Below are positions 16,822-24,123 of a DNA stretch of 27,901 bases, in pieces. Below the pieces are notes generated by a model. It was not told the origin of the DNA. It ran no database searches and saw only the letters and a program-made list of their open reading frames with translations. Location of the stretch: assembly GCA_017561285.1 (NCBI GenBank), contig JAFZDG010000076.1, positions 1 to 27,901 on the forward strand. Direction: 5' to 3'. Made by a program: the position numbers and the translations under genes. Position 1 is the stretch's first letter. Each line of letters begins with the position of its first letter. The DNA is from Bacteroidaceae bacterium. Lineage in GTDB: Bacteria; Bacteroidota; Bacteroidia; Bacteroidales; Barnesiellaceae_A.

Positions 16822-18336
16822 CTATCGTATTAAACGGGCTACTTTCAACACAGTTTGTTCTCCATTGTTTGTTGCAACTTGCACAATGTATATATTGCCA
16901 ACAAACGAATGGGTATCAATTATGGTTTCACACTTATACGGTTGGGCACTTGCCAACAACACTCCGGTAGTATCATATAGTCGCACCGAGGCAATCTCTT
17001 GTGCCGATGTTATTCTCAAGTCATACTGTTCAAATGTAGCACATACACCACTTGGCACTACCTCATCATCTACCGATGCAAGACTATTTATCTCACCAAA
17101 GTCTTGCCATTGTGCTGTACCTTGGTATATCGTCATACTGGCTGTCTCGACATAGAGTACTTTATTTTCTTGCTCCATATTGGCAAATACCATCTCACCC
17201 AACTCGGCCGGCACGTCACGACTGGTATAGAATTTGTTTGCATTAATACATCCGTCAAAGGCGTGGTCGTCTATATAAGACACCGTAGTGGGTATTTTGA
17301 CTCGCGAAGCAGCCCGGTTGTTATAGAATGCATATCGACCGATATTCTCTATACCCTCTTGCATAAAAGCTATTTGGGAGAGCGCACTGCAGCCGGCAAA
17401 AGCAAAACCATCGAGCTGCGATATACCCGCCGGGAGTACTATGTTTTTGAGCGATGTACAGTAGCTAAATGCACCTTCGGCAATAATGGTAATGGAAGGT
17501 GGTAGCGATACTTGCGACAATAACGAGCAGCCCGAGAATGTCCAGGCCGGCAGTTCATACATTTCGCATTCCGACATATCTATTGTTTGCAAGGCTGTAC
17601 AGGCAGCAAAAACGCCTTCGCCACAATAATCGAGTTTACGAGGTAGTGACACACTCTTGAGGGCGGTACATCCGGCAAAAAGAGCATTTTGTATTTGTGT
17701 CAACCCATCGGGCAAAACGACCGATTCAAGGGAGCTGTTCTGTGCAAAGGCTCGCACACCAAGATAGTCTAACTCACGACACTGCGCAAGGTCTATCTGT
17801 TTAATAGCAGCACACTTGTCAAAAGCATAATCGCCTATTTGTTGCAGAGTAGATGGTAAATCTACCTTCTGCAGTGACTTACAGCCACTGAAGGCATAAT
17901 GACCTATTTTACAAACCCGGCTACAACCCGATAGCGATACTAAACTTTCGCAGCCGGCAAAAGCACCATCACCTATGGCCTCTATTTCGCTCGATAAAAC
18001 GACCTCCTTCAATGCAATAAAGCCCAGAAATGCCGAAGGCGGTATGGCATCGGCCTCAAAGTGCGAATGATTGCCCATATATTGCTTGTCGCGACTATCG
18101 TAGCCTTCGATTGAGCATCCCGACAAATCAAGTTTTTCCAACGAAGCGACACTGTGGCCTAACGTTGCAAAATCTCGCACATCCATCGAGCCTTTTACCG
18201 TCAAAGATGTAAAAGAGTAATCGCCCGATAGAGCCTCTTCAAGCCCACCGCACGCTATATTTACCACTTTGCTTTGGGCACTCACCACCACAGCAACACA
18301 TAGCACGAAAAATATTGTGATAGCTTTTTTCAACAT
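16822..18336 (-). CDS. BspA-like leucine-rich-repeat protein with T9SS-type C-terminal domain
   Basis: The 504-residue protein has a signal peptide (MLKKAITIFFVLCVAVVVSA). About a dozen BspA/LRR_5 repeats fill residues 60-400, each like LPSTLQQIGDYAFDKCAAI or LPAGISQLDGFAFAGCSAL. The last 75 residues or so have no repeats. They look like a type A C-terminal sorting domain of the type IX secretion system: strands such as YDLRITSAQEIASVRLYDTT, then GNIYIVQVATNN and a basic end VLKVARLIR. Family knowledge: such domains send proteins to the cell surface, and LRR_5 proteins often act in adhesion or binding. GldD in this window agrees with T9SS being present. A promoter with TTG-N19-TACCTTTA lies at 18393-18364. 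Confidence 0.88.
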   Translation of the reverse strand: MLKKAITIFFVLCVAVVVSAQSKVVNIACGGLEEALSGDYSFTSLTVKGSMDVRDFATLGHSVASLEKLDLSGCSIEGYDSRDKQYMGNHSHFEADAIPPSAFLGFIALKEVVLSSEIEAIGDGAFAGCESLVSLSGCSRVCKIGHYAFSGCKSLQKVDLPSTLQQIGDYAFDKCAAIKQIDLAQCRELDYLGVRAFAQNSSLESVVLPDGLTQIQNALFAGCTALKSVSLPRKLDYCGEGVFAACTALQTIDMSECEMYELPAWTFSGCSLLSQVSLPPSITIIAEGAFSYCTSLKNIVLPAGISQLDGFAFAGCSALSQIAFMQEGIENIGRYAFYNNRAASRVKIPTTVSYIDDHAFDGCINANKFYTSRDVPAELGEMVFANMEQENKVLYVETASMTIYQGTAQWQDFGEINSLASVDDEVVPSGVCATFEQYDLRITSAQEIASVRLYDTTGVLLASAQPYKCETIIDTHSFVGNIYIVQVATNNGEQTVLKVARLIR

Positions 18337-18363
18337 ACACTATATTTCTTGTTTTTAGGGTTG

Positions 18364-18393
18364 TAAAGGTAATAATTTTTATCCAATCAACAA
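18364..18393 (-). promoter_or_regulatory. Candidate promoter for the leucine-rich-repeat gene
   Basis: On the minus strand ATTG (TTG at 18393-18391), 19 bases, then TACCTTTA (18371-18364) approximates TTTG-N19-21-TAnnTTTG with one mismatch in each box. It lies between the S24 regulator stop (18418) and the start at 18336. Confidence 0.55.
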
Positions 18394-18417
18394 TATTATT
18401 ACAAACAAGAAGAGTTA

Positions 18418-19107
18418 TTATATTCGGCTATCTATACGTATGATATTCTCTACAAGAAACATATCGCGAATCTCGCTCTTGGGTATCTCAATATCATCAT
18501 ATTTCGGATTTTCACTCCTCAATATCACCATCGATGCATCAGGATGCTTACGCACATATTTTACCATCCGATATTCATCGAGCAATACGACATAAATTTG
18601 TCCCCAAAAGATAAGATTGGTATTGCGCACCTCTCGTATGGCTATAAGATCGCCATTACCAATCACAGGCAACATACTATCGCCACTCACTCGCACAACA
18701 CAACAATCGGGATGAATGGCCGGCATATTGATGATGCCCACAACTTGCTCTTCGGCAAACATTCGCTCTCGACTCATTCCGCCGGCTGTTACATCCAGGT
18801 CATATACTCTTGCCCCTTCGACTGCCATAGGCAAAATATTGCCGGCCGGAACAGTAATAGTAGGAAGCTGCCCACTGTTTTGACGCGTCAACCACATCTC
18901 TCCTTCGCCGGTCATAAGCCACTCTTTCGATGCTCCTACCGAAACAACTATTTTGTTATAAAGATTTTCGCTCAATGGTAATTTACCATTAAGATGCTTC
19001 GAGAAGTTAGAGGCATCAATACCTATGCGCTCGGCAAAGGCAGCCTGCTTCATTCCCATACTACTCATCAACTGCTTGATACGACTTATACCGGCATCGC
19101 TACTCAT
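18418..19107 (-). CDS. XRE-HTH / peptidase S24 (LexA-like) repressor
   Basis: The 229-residue protein has an N-terminal XRE helix-turn-helix (about 8-65: GMKQAAFAERIGIDASNFSKH) and a C-terminal S24 domain. The catalytic serine is Ser144 in VSGDSMLP and the lysine is Lys183 in RMVKYVRKH. An Ala-Gly pair (Ala108-Gly109 in DVTAGGMS) lies 35 residues before the serine, nearly the LexA/UmuD spacing, so DNA-damage-stimulated self-cleavage is plausible. Known relatives are phage CI-like and SOS-like repressors. No phage genes are seen here, so it looks chromosomal. Its own start region has a full TAnnTTTG box and, downstream of it, a perfect inverted repeat that may be its operator. Its targets are unknown. 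The CDGSH gene lies 143 bases upstream on the same strand. Confidence 0.92.
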   Translation of the reverse strand: MSSDAGISRIKQLMSSMGMKQAAFAERIGIDASNFSKHLNGKLPLSENLYNKIVVSVGASKEWLMTGEGEMWLTRQNSGQLPTITVPAGNILPMAVEGARVYDLDVTAGGMSRERMFAEEQVVGIINMPAIHPDCCVVRVSGDSMLPVIGNGDLIAIREVRNTNLIFWGQIYVVLLDEYRMVKYVRKHPDASMVILRSENPKYDDIEIPKSEIRDMFLVENIIRIDSRI

Positions 19108-19152
19108 CGGCTGTATATTTTTATTTTATATCCACATATATGTTGGGCAAAC

Positions 19153-19167
19153 AACCATATTATGGTT
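19153..19167. promoter_or_regulatory. Candidate operator palindrome at the S24 repressor promoter
   Basis: AACCATA-T-TATGGTT is a perfect 7-1-7 inverted repeat. It lies 11 bases downstream of the -7 box at 19186-19179, over the expected start of transcription and early leader. This is a common place for an autorepressor to bind. Confidence 0.5.
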
Positions 19168-19178
19168 TATTTACCACG

Positions 19179-19186
19179 CAAATATA
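19179..19186 (-). promoter_or_regulatory. Candidate -7 box for the S24 repressor gene
   Basis: The minus strand reads TATATTTG, a full TAnnTTTG match, about 70 bases before the start codon at 19107. A possible TTG upstream is spaced only about 15 bases away. Confidence 0.55.
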
Positions 19187-19250
19187 CCATTTATTACTAT
19201 ACAAGCCGATGTACAGATATTATTTTACAATTTATTAACAATAAAAATCT

Positions 19251-19442
19251 TTATAAAGCATGCGAGCCATCACAAAATATGCCTCGTTTGCTACGCCCGC
19301 AACGACATATAAACGTGCGCCGCTTTACCAACACCGTTCCATCGGGCAGCAAGATACGAATATGACCTCCTATACGCAACGGTCCACACTCTATTACTTT
19401 CACCTCTACTTGTGGTACTATGTGTACAATGTTTTTCTCCAT
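19251..19442 (-). CDS. CDGSH-type iron-sulfur protein
   Basis: The 63-residue protein ends with CRCGRSKRGIFCDGSHAL. This is the CDGSH [2Fe-2S] motif with ligands Cys46, Cys48, Cys57 and His61 (three Cys and one His). The usual proline before the last cysteine is isoleucine here. The preceding GPLRIGGHIRILLPDG fits the family's beta-rich lead-in. Such proteins bind a labile, redox-active cluster; their bacterial roles are mostly unknown. ATG 19442 gives a complete small protein. No TAnnTTTG box is obvious upstream. It lies on the same strand as the S24 repressor, 143 bases before it, and that gap holds the repressor's own promoter. Confidence 0.9.
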   Translation of the reverse strand: MEKNIVHIVPQVEVKVIECGPLRIGGHIRILLPDGTVLVKRRTFICRCGRSKRGIFCDGSHAL

Positions 19443-19637
19443 AACAATGTCTCTTTTTTTTTACTATAAAACATTGCACAAGCATATTTTGTTTCTATCG
19501 CAATCAATAGAGCCTTGCAATTTTTGCAACTTTTGAGGTTTCAGACACAAAGGACGAAATGATCGAAAAGCTACTCTTCATAGCAGCCTACAACCATTTT
19601 TAATAAAAAAGGAAACATATTCTTGGAAAAATGTACG

Positions 19638-19645
19638 TACCTTTG
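19638..19645 (+). promoter_or_regulatory. Candidate -7 box for gldD
   Basis: TACCTTTG fully matches TAnnTTTG. Transcription would start near 19652, which excludes the in-frame ATG at 19631 and points to ATG 19664 as the start. Confidence 0.6.
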
Positions 19646-19663
19646 CGGTCATATAAATACACT

Positions 19664-20272
19664 ATGAGAAATCAATATCCTCAACGTATATTCATTCTGC
19701 CTTACAGCATATTGCTCACTTTGAGTATGGTGCTATTGAGCACATCTTGCCGCCAAACAGCCACTCCCCGTCCCGAAGGCTACTTTCGCATAGATGCCTA
19801 CCCTGCTTGCTACTCACCGGTTGATATAGGAACCATATCGCTACACATCAACGACTCGGCTATGTGTATCATACCGCCTGAAGAAAACCTCGATAATGCC
19901 CTATGGCGCAACATCGTATATCCTCGCTACAATGCCACCATATACCTCAGCTACCTACCCATCGACAACAATCTCGACCAATTGATGGCCGAAAGTATAG
20001 AACTTGTATATCGACAAAATGTCAATACCGATAAAGTAGAAGCGATTGAATACGAAAGCAACGAAGAGCAGTTATACGCCACACTATTCACACTCTCGGC
20101 CGAGAGCGCCACTCCCATACAATTTATAGCAACCGATCGCTCTCAATATCTACTTCGAGGCGCATTATACTACGATTCTACCGTCAAGAGCGATAGTGTA
20201 GCTCCTACACTGCACTACCTCCGCGAAGACATTATGCACCTCATCGAGAGTATTACCCCCGCAACACATTAG
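19664..20272 (+). CDS. gldD: GldD-like lipoprotein
   Basis: The 202-residue protein has a lipoprotein signal with lipobox STSC (Cys29). GldD hallmarks follow: PRPEGYFRIDAYP, NIVYPRYNATIYLSYLPI, and near the end QFIATDRSQYLLRGALYYD with a closing YLREDIMHLIES. Family knowledge: GldD is a lipoprotein required for gliding in Flavobacterium and is also found in non-gliding species that have type IX secretion. Its exact task is not established. The leucine-rich-repeat protein with a T9SS-like tail in this window gives it a possible client system. The start at 19664 is chosen because the promoter box overlaps the longer frame. The phosphopantetheinyl transferase gene starts five bases after the stop, so the two form an operon. 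Confidence 0.88.
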   Translation: MRNQYPQRIFILPYSILLTLSMVLLSTSCRQTATPRPEGYFRIDAYPACYSPVDIGTISLHINDSAMCIIPPEENLDNALWRNIVYPRYNATIYLSYLPIDNNLDQLMAESIELVYRQNVNTDKVEAIEYESNEEQLYATLFTLSAESATPIQFIATDRSQYLLRGALYYDSTVKSDSVAPTLHYLREDIMHLIESITPATH

Positions 20273-20277
20273 TAGCT

Positions 20278-20919
20278 ATGCCATATTGTGAAACCATCAT
20301 TACCCCACAACATACGCATATAGCGATATGGAGACTCACCGAGCAGCTCGATGCGCTGCTTGCCATGTGGGGAGATGCTCCACTTCCGGCACACTATCAT
20401 ACAGCGCAAGCCCTCAAGCGTAAACGCGAAATTGTAGCAACAGCCCTTTTGATGCGACAACATTTTGGGCAAGATATAGAACTACGTCACGCGCCCAATG
20501 GTGCACCTATTATCGACAACGGATATATCTCTATATCGCACACATCCACACATATAGCTATAGCCACACACGCCACTGCACAGGTAGGCGTTGATATAGA
20601 GACTCTGGGCGAACGCGCTCCTCGCGTGGCACCGCGCGTTTTATCTCAAAGCGAAATAGAGAACCTATCCGGCAACGATCGTACACAGTGCATAAGCATA
20701 TCGGATCGCAACGCAGCTATACACATCGCATGGTCGGTCAAAGAGGCAATATATAAAATACACCCTACGGCCGTTGAATTCCGCCGAGACATTATTCTCA
20801 CACAGCCTATAACACTCCCAACAGGCACTATTACAGCCCTCGTAAGCGATAGCACTACTCCCATTACGGCACACTACACCCTATACAACGACTGCTCACT
20901 GGCATGGGCAGTGATATAA
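20278..20919 (+). CDS. 4'-phosphopantetheinyl transferase superfamily protein
   Basis: The 213-residue protein is of the Sfp-like two-half type. It transfers phosphopantetheine from coenzyme A to a serine on a carrier protein. Motifs: ISISHTS (84-90), GVDIE with Mg ligands Asp106 and Glu108, and WSVKEAIYK (152-160) with Glu156 and Lys160. There is no polyketide or peptide synthetase gene nearby, so the fatty-acid carrier protein is a plausible but unproven substrate. It follows gldD with a five-base gap and shares its promoter. A hairpin lies immediately downstream; its A-run overlaps the stop codon. Confidence 0.92.
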   Translation: MPYCETIITPQHTHIAIWRLTEQLDALLAMWGDAPLPAHYHTAQALKRKREIVATALLMRQHFGQDIELRHAPNGAPIIDNGYISISHTSTHIAIATHATAQVGVDIETLGERAPRVAPRVLSQSEIENLSGNDRTQCISISDRNAAIHIAWSVKEAIYKIHPTAVEFRRDIILTQPITLPTGTITALVSDSTTPITAHYTLYNDCSLAWAVI

Positions 20920-20924
20920 AAAAA

Positions 20925-20951
20925 GGCTGCATCTCTCAGAGAGACACAGCC
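20925..20951 (-). terminator. Rho-independent terminator for the ferredoxin gene
   Basis: GGCTG-CA-TCTCT, loop CAG, AGAGA-CA-CAGCC forms a stem with a small internal loop. On the minus strand it is followed directly by seven T (plus A run 20918-20924). It may also act on the plus-strand operon. Confidence 0.8.
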
Positions 20952-20981
20952 ACATCGTTTCGTTTGACGACGTGCTTGGGA

Positions 20982-21149
20982 TTAGCCCTCTACGATAGCA
21001 TCGTTGGGACATACACCGGCACAAGTACCGCAGTCGAGGCATTGATCTGCATCAATTTTGTAGATATCGCCCTCTGAGATAGCACCTACGGGGCACTCAC
21101 CGATACAAGAACCGCAAGCAACGCAGTTGTCAGTAATAACGTAAGCCAT
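20982..21149 (-). CDS. 2[4Fe-4S] ferredoxin
   Basis: A 55-residue protein starts at ATG 21149 (MAYVITDNCVACGSC) and ends with TAA at 20984-20982. It has two complete C-x2-C-x2-C-x3-C-P motifs: Cys9, 12, 15, 19 and Cys37, 40, 43, 47. This is the classical small clostridial-type bacterial ferredoxin, a cytoplasmic low-potential electron carrier, for example for pyruvate or 2-oxoacid:ferredoxin oxidoreductases in anaerobes. It is a single-gene unit with a consensus promoter (21225-21195) and its own terminator, consistent with high expression. Confidence 0.97.
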   Translation of the reverse strand: MAYVITDNCVACGSCIGECPVGAISEGDIYKIDADQCLDCGTCAGVCPNDAIVEG

Positions 21150-21194
21150 GGTTTATAAATTTTTAATGATAAATATTAGGTTATATAACGAGAG

Positions 21195-21225
21195 CAAAGG
21201 TAAGATACTTTTTCGCTTCTACAAA
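21195..21225 (-). promoter_or_regulatory. Consensus promoter for the ferredoxin gene
   Basis: On the minus strand TTTG (21225-21222), 19 bases, then TACCTTTG (21202-21195) is a complete match to the Bacteroidota consensus. The leader to ATG 21149 is about 40 bases. Confidence 0.8.
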
Positions 21226-21252
21226 ATAAAAACAGCCTTTTTTATCTACAAA

Positions 21253-21278
21253 AACGGCATCGCCGCAGCGATGCCGTT
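21253..21278 (-). terminator. Rho-independent terminator of the Ser/His-rich protein gene
   Basis: An 11-bp perfect stem (AACGGCATCGC with GCGATGCCGTT) has a CGCA loop. On the minus strand the stem runs into a TTTTT tract. It lies 46 bases past the stop at 21325. Confidence 0.85.
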
Positions 21279-21324
21279 GTAATATAAACATTCTCAACGC
21301 ATAAGGTTTTTACTTTTATTGGCT

Positions 21325-22341
21325 TCAATAAGGATTATACTTACCCACTACCTTATAGGCCACGCCTCCATACATAGGCTCTTCGTAATAATAGTAGCCA
21401 TTGAAGTAGTATGCCGGACGGTTTCTGTAGTAAACATAGCTCACGCCATAATTGGGTAAGTAGGGTACAACCATTCCAATTGAGGGGGCTATCACCTCAT
21501 AGTGCGAACCGTAGTTGCAGAAGTATGTACCATCGTAATAGTAGTAGAACCGATTATTAAAAACAATGGTTTCGTATCCGTAGGGCAACGATGACATCAA
21601 TAACCCATAGGGAGCTGTTACAACTTGATATACTCCATTTACAAGTGCGTGAAAACAGCAATCGTAGAAGTAATATACCATACCACCCACTGTATAATGC
21701 GGAACATGAGGAGGAGGTGGTGTGTTGAAACGATAGTCGTGCGGGCATCCATGTCCATGTGGTGGGGGCACTACATTGTATCCATGAGGGGGATGCGGAT
21801 TGGGATGATAGCCCGGAGGAGGAGGCGTGTGGTGGTTATACTCAGGATGAGGTTGGCCATGATCGTGATGATCGTGATTAGGATTGTGTCCGGGGGGATT
21901 ATGATGCCCTTTGTCTCCGCCACGTCCACCATCGTGCTGGTCGCTATGATGATGCGAACCCGAAGAATGGTTTGATGAGGGACGGTTGCGCTCAACTACA
22001 GTAGCTTGGCTATTGCCATTTCTTCCGCCTTGCGACGAATTATTTACGGTAGGTCGGTTGGATTGCGGAGTTGCAGGAGTTGCATCAGGCTTACGTTGCG
22101 ATGAACTACCGGTTTGACGAGTCGAAGATGCACTTCGCGAAGAAGTTGCTTCCGACTGACGTTGTGATGAACTACTACTCTGACGAGTTGATGATACACC
22201 TCTCGATTGTGTACTACTGCTTCTACTGCTCGTGTTGGTAGTTTGCTCACCTCCGCGCCCACTACGTTGAGCCTCAACAGCGGTTACCGAGCCTGTTGCC
22301 AGCACTACAGCCAGGCATATTGTCAATATTCTCTGTCTCAT
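21325..22341 (-). CDS. Secreted Ser-rich / His-Pro-rich protein of unknown function
   Basis: The 338-residue protein starts with a signal peptide (MRQRILTICLAVVLATGSVT). Three zones follow. Residues 26-115 are Ser/Gln/Arg-rich low complexity with two 22-residue repeats starting SSTRQ (from 50 and 72). Residues 123-215 are His/Pro/Gly/Asp-rich, with 23 histidines in about 90 residues. The C-terminal 120 residues are rich in Tyr and Val (for example VGGMVYYFYDCCFHALVNGV), with spaced G-V-Y and Y-Y strands. That part recalls the DUF6515-type exported proteins of Bacteroidota, but I am not certain of the family. Metal binding by the His zone is an inference. A good terminator follows. The promoter is unclear; a poor box (TGTATTTG) lies about 65 bases upstream. 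Confidence 0.82.
   Translation of the reverse strand: MRQRILTICLAVVLATGSVTAVEAQRSGRGGEQTTNTSSRSSSTQSRGVSSTRQSSSSSQRQSEATSSRSASSTRQTGSSSQRKPDATPATPQSNRPTVNNSSQGGRNGNSQATVVERNRPSSNHSSGSHHHSDQHDGGRGGDKGHHNPPGHNPNHDHHDHGQPHPEYNHHTPPPPGYHPNPHPPHGYNVVPPPHGHGCPHDYRFNTPPPPHVPHYTVGGMVYYFYDCCFHALVNGVYQVVTAPYGLLMSSLPYGYETIVFNNRFYYYYDGTYFCNYGSHYEVIAPSIGMVVPYLPNYGVSYVYYRNRPAYYFNGYYYYEEPMYGGVAYKVVGKYNPY
22069..22194 (-). repeat. Two in-frame 66-base repeats in the Ser-rich region
   Basis: Residues 50-71 and 72-91 of the secreted protein share the pattern SSTRQ-x2-SSSQR-x3-AT. The DNA is also similar (for example gttgcgatgaacta versus gttgtgatgaacta, 66 bases apart), suggesting a tandem duplication. Confidence 0.6.
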
Positions 22342-22542
22342 AACTCTCTTTTTTTGCGTTATTACATCTGTTTACTTTTAAGACTACTGCAAATACAAAA
22401 GGTTTAAAAACCGTTATATTTCTCAATACAACAGCTCACACAAAAACTGTTTGAAATAGCACGAAACGAACCCAAACAATAAGTTATGGCAACATACTAC
22501 CGAGTTGGTGGTAATGCCCATTTACATACTATATATATACAG

Positions 22543-22583
22543 CAGAGAGGTTACATCGGTATTTTACCTATATAGCCTCTCTG
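22543..22583 (-). terminator. Candidate terminator after frr
   Basis: CAGAGAGG (22543-22550) pairs with CCTCTCTG (22576-22583), and an inner GGTA-TTT-TACC stem lies at 22558-22568. It is 27 bases past the frr stop. A T-run is lacking on the minus strand, so termination is only probable. The rest of 22342-22609 shows no gene. Confidence 0.5.
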
Positions 22584-22609
22584 ATAGCTTATTACAACAA
22601 ACGGTGTGC

Positions 22610-23170
22610 TTATACAGTAAGAATCTCTTTCTCTTTGGCAGCAAAGAGTTCATCGAGACGCTTCATCATCTTATCATGAAGTTTTTGAACCGAAGCCTCA
22701 CCATCTTTCGATACATCCTCGGGCATACCATTCTTGATAGCTTTCTTCAAACCCTCAATCGCATCGCGGCGAGCATTGCGAATACTTACTTTGGCAGTCT
22801 CTACTTCGTTTTTCGATTGCTTTACAAGAGCTTTACGACGCTCCTCGGTCAACGGGGGAATAGATATGCGGATAACCTCGCCGTTATTCTCGGGGGTAAT
22901 ACCCAATTCCGAGTCGATAATAGCCTTCTCAATTACGCGGAACATACTCTTTTCCCAGGGAGTGATAACTATCGTGCGAGCATCGGGCACTTGCACGTTG
23001 GCAGCACCACTGATAGGCATCATAGAGCCATAGTAATCTACACGAATATTATCGAGCAATTTGGGACTTGCTTTACCGGCGCGGATATGAGCCAATGTCT
23101 CGTCCAAAAATTCTACTGTTTGCTCCATTTTTTTCTCGGCAGCATCGAGATAAGTTCTTACATCTTCCAT
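22610..23170 (-). CDS. frr: Ribosome recycling factor
   Basis: The 186-residue protein releases ribosomes from mRNA after termination, together with EF-G. It has the typical length and conserved stretches: MEQTVEFLDETLAHIRAGKA near the N-terminus, then PKLLDNIRVDYYGSMMPISG, GEVIRISIPPLTEERRKALV and a C-terminal helix ending in KLHDKMMKRLDELFAAKEKE. It lies 30 bases after pyrH, the very common pyrH-frr pair, and shares that gene's promoter. Confidence 0.98.
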   Translation of the reverse strand: MEDVRTYLDAAEKKMEQTVEFLDETLAHIRAGKASPKLLDNIRVDYYGSMMPISGAANVQVPDARTIVITPWEKSMFRVIEKAIIDSELGITPENNGEVIRISIPPLTEERRKALVKQSKNEVETAKVSIRNARRDAIEGLKKAIKNGMPEDVSKDGEASVQKLHDKMMKRLDELFAAKEKEILTV

Positions 23171-23200
23171 AATTCTATATTTATTTATTTTTTTGTTTTA

Positions 23201-23911
23201 TCAATAGACATACGTACCTATATCCTCGCCCGACATTACTTTCTTAAGGTTACCTACAGTATCCATATCAAATACGATAATAGGCAGGTTGTTCTCCTTG
23301 CACAATGTTGTGGCAGTAAGATCCATTACTTTGAGTCCTCGAGTATATATCTCATCATAGCTTATACTATCGAACTTGGTTGCGGTGGGATCTTTCTCAG
23401 GATCGGCTGTATAGATACCATCAACACGTGTACCTTTAAGCATTACATCGGCCTCAATCTCTATACCTCGCAAAGCCGAGCCGGTATCGGTAGTAAAGAA
23501 TGGATTACCTGTTCCACACGACATAATGGCTATCTCGCCTCGCTGCATAGCCTCTATGGCACGCCACTTGCTATAATGCTCGCCGATAGGATGCATATCG
23601 ATAGCCGTAAATACACGTGCTTTCTGACCTATAGCTTCGAGAGCCGAACTTAATGCCAAGCTATTGATAACAGTAGCCAACATACCCATTTGGTCGCCTT
23701 TTACACGATCGAAACCTTTGGTAGCACCGCTCAAGCCGCGAAATATATTGCCGCCACCTATCACGATACCTATCTCTATGCCCATTTCGGCTATTTCCTT
23801 GATTTGAGCCGCATATTCACCGGCACGCTTGGGATCTATTCCATATTGTTGCTCACCCATGAGCGACTCGCCACTCAACTTGAGCAAAATGCGTTTAAAT
23901 TTTCTCTCCAT
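23201..23911 (-). CDS. pyrH: UMP kinase
   Basis: The 236-residue hexameric kinase of the amino-acid kinase fold converts UMP to UDP with ATP. Evidence: KRILLKLSGESLMG at the N-terminus, IGIVIGGGNIFRG, the FDRVKGDQMGMLATVINSLAL segment, GTGNPFFTTDTGSALRGIE, and DGIYTADPEKDPTATKF with a C-terminal block from KVMDLTATTLCKENNLPIIV. The length is normal. The promoter at 23979-23947 fully matches the phylum consensus. Confidence 0.98.
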   Translation of the reverse strand: MERKFKRILLKLSGESLMGEQQYGIDPKRAGEYAAQIKEIAEMGIEIGIVIGGGNIFRGLSGATKGFDRVKGDQMGMLATVINSLALSSALEAIGQKARVFTAIDMHPIGEHYSKWRAIEAMQRGEIAIMSCGTGNPFFTTDTGSALRGIEIEADVMLKGTRVDGIYTADPEKDPTATKFDSISYDEIYTRGLKVMDLTATTLCKENNLPIIVFDMDTVGNLKKVMSGEDIGTYVY

Positions 23912-23946
23912 ATTTCTTAGGATTCATTACCACAAAATATACTCTA

Positions 23947-23979
23947 CAAATATAGTTACGATTTACTTAACGATGCAAA
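23947..23979 (-). promoter_or_regulatory. Consensus promoter for pyrH-frr
   Basis: On the minus strand TTTG (23979-23976), 21 bases, then TATATTTG (23954-23947) matches TTTG-N19-21-TAnnTTTG. It lies 36 bases before the pyrH ATG (23911). Confidence 0.8.
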
Positions 23980-24069
23980 TAAATTGTGTGGTTTTATAAA
24001 TTTTATCAATCAATATACACTCATAAGGTTATTTTTTCGCATCTCGAAATGTTATAATTGGCAAAAAAC

Positions 24070-24101
24070 TATGACTGTATTTAATTTATATCTTACCTTT
24101 G
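24070..24101 (+). promoter_or_regulatory. Promoter for the TPR protein gene
   Basis: TATG (24070-24073, one mismatch to TTTG), 20 bases, then TACCTTTG (24094-24101). The start codon is 23 bases further on. Confidence 0.7.
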
Positions 24102-24123
24102 TGTATATATAAAAACGGTAGAT

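Noticed and set aside
18418..19442. Prophage or integrated element around the S24 repressor
   Set aside because: No integrase, phage structural genes, attachment repeats or tRNA are seen, and neighbours are chromosomal.
19443..19637. Possible RNA gene in the 220-base gap before gldD
   Set aside because: The stretch is AT-rich with T and A runs but shows no cloverleaf, strong hairpin or conserved RNA motif.
22485..22574. A possible 29-codon peptide starting ATGGCAACATAC
   Set aside because: There is no ribosome site, promoter or homology, and its end runs through the frr terminator hairpin.
22505..23653. A 382-codon open frame on the plus strand
   Set aside because: It lies antisense to pyrH and frr, both certain, and its translation has no recognisable domain.
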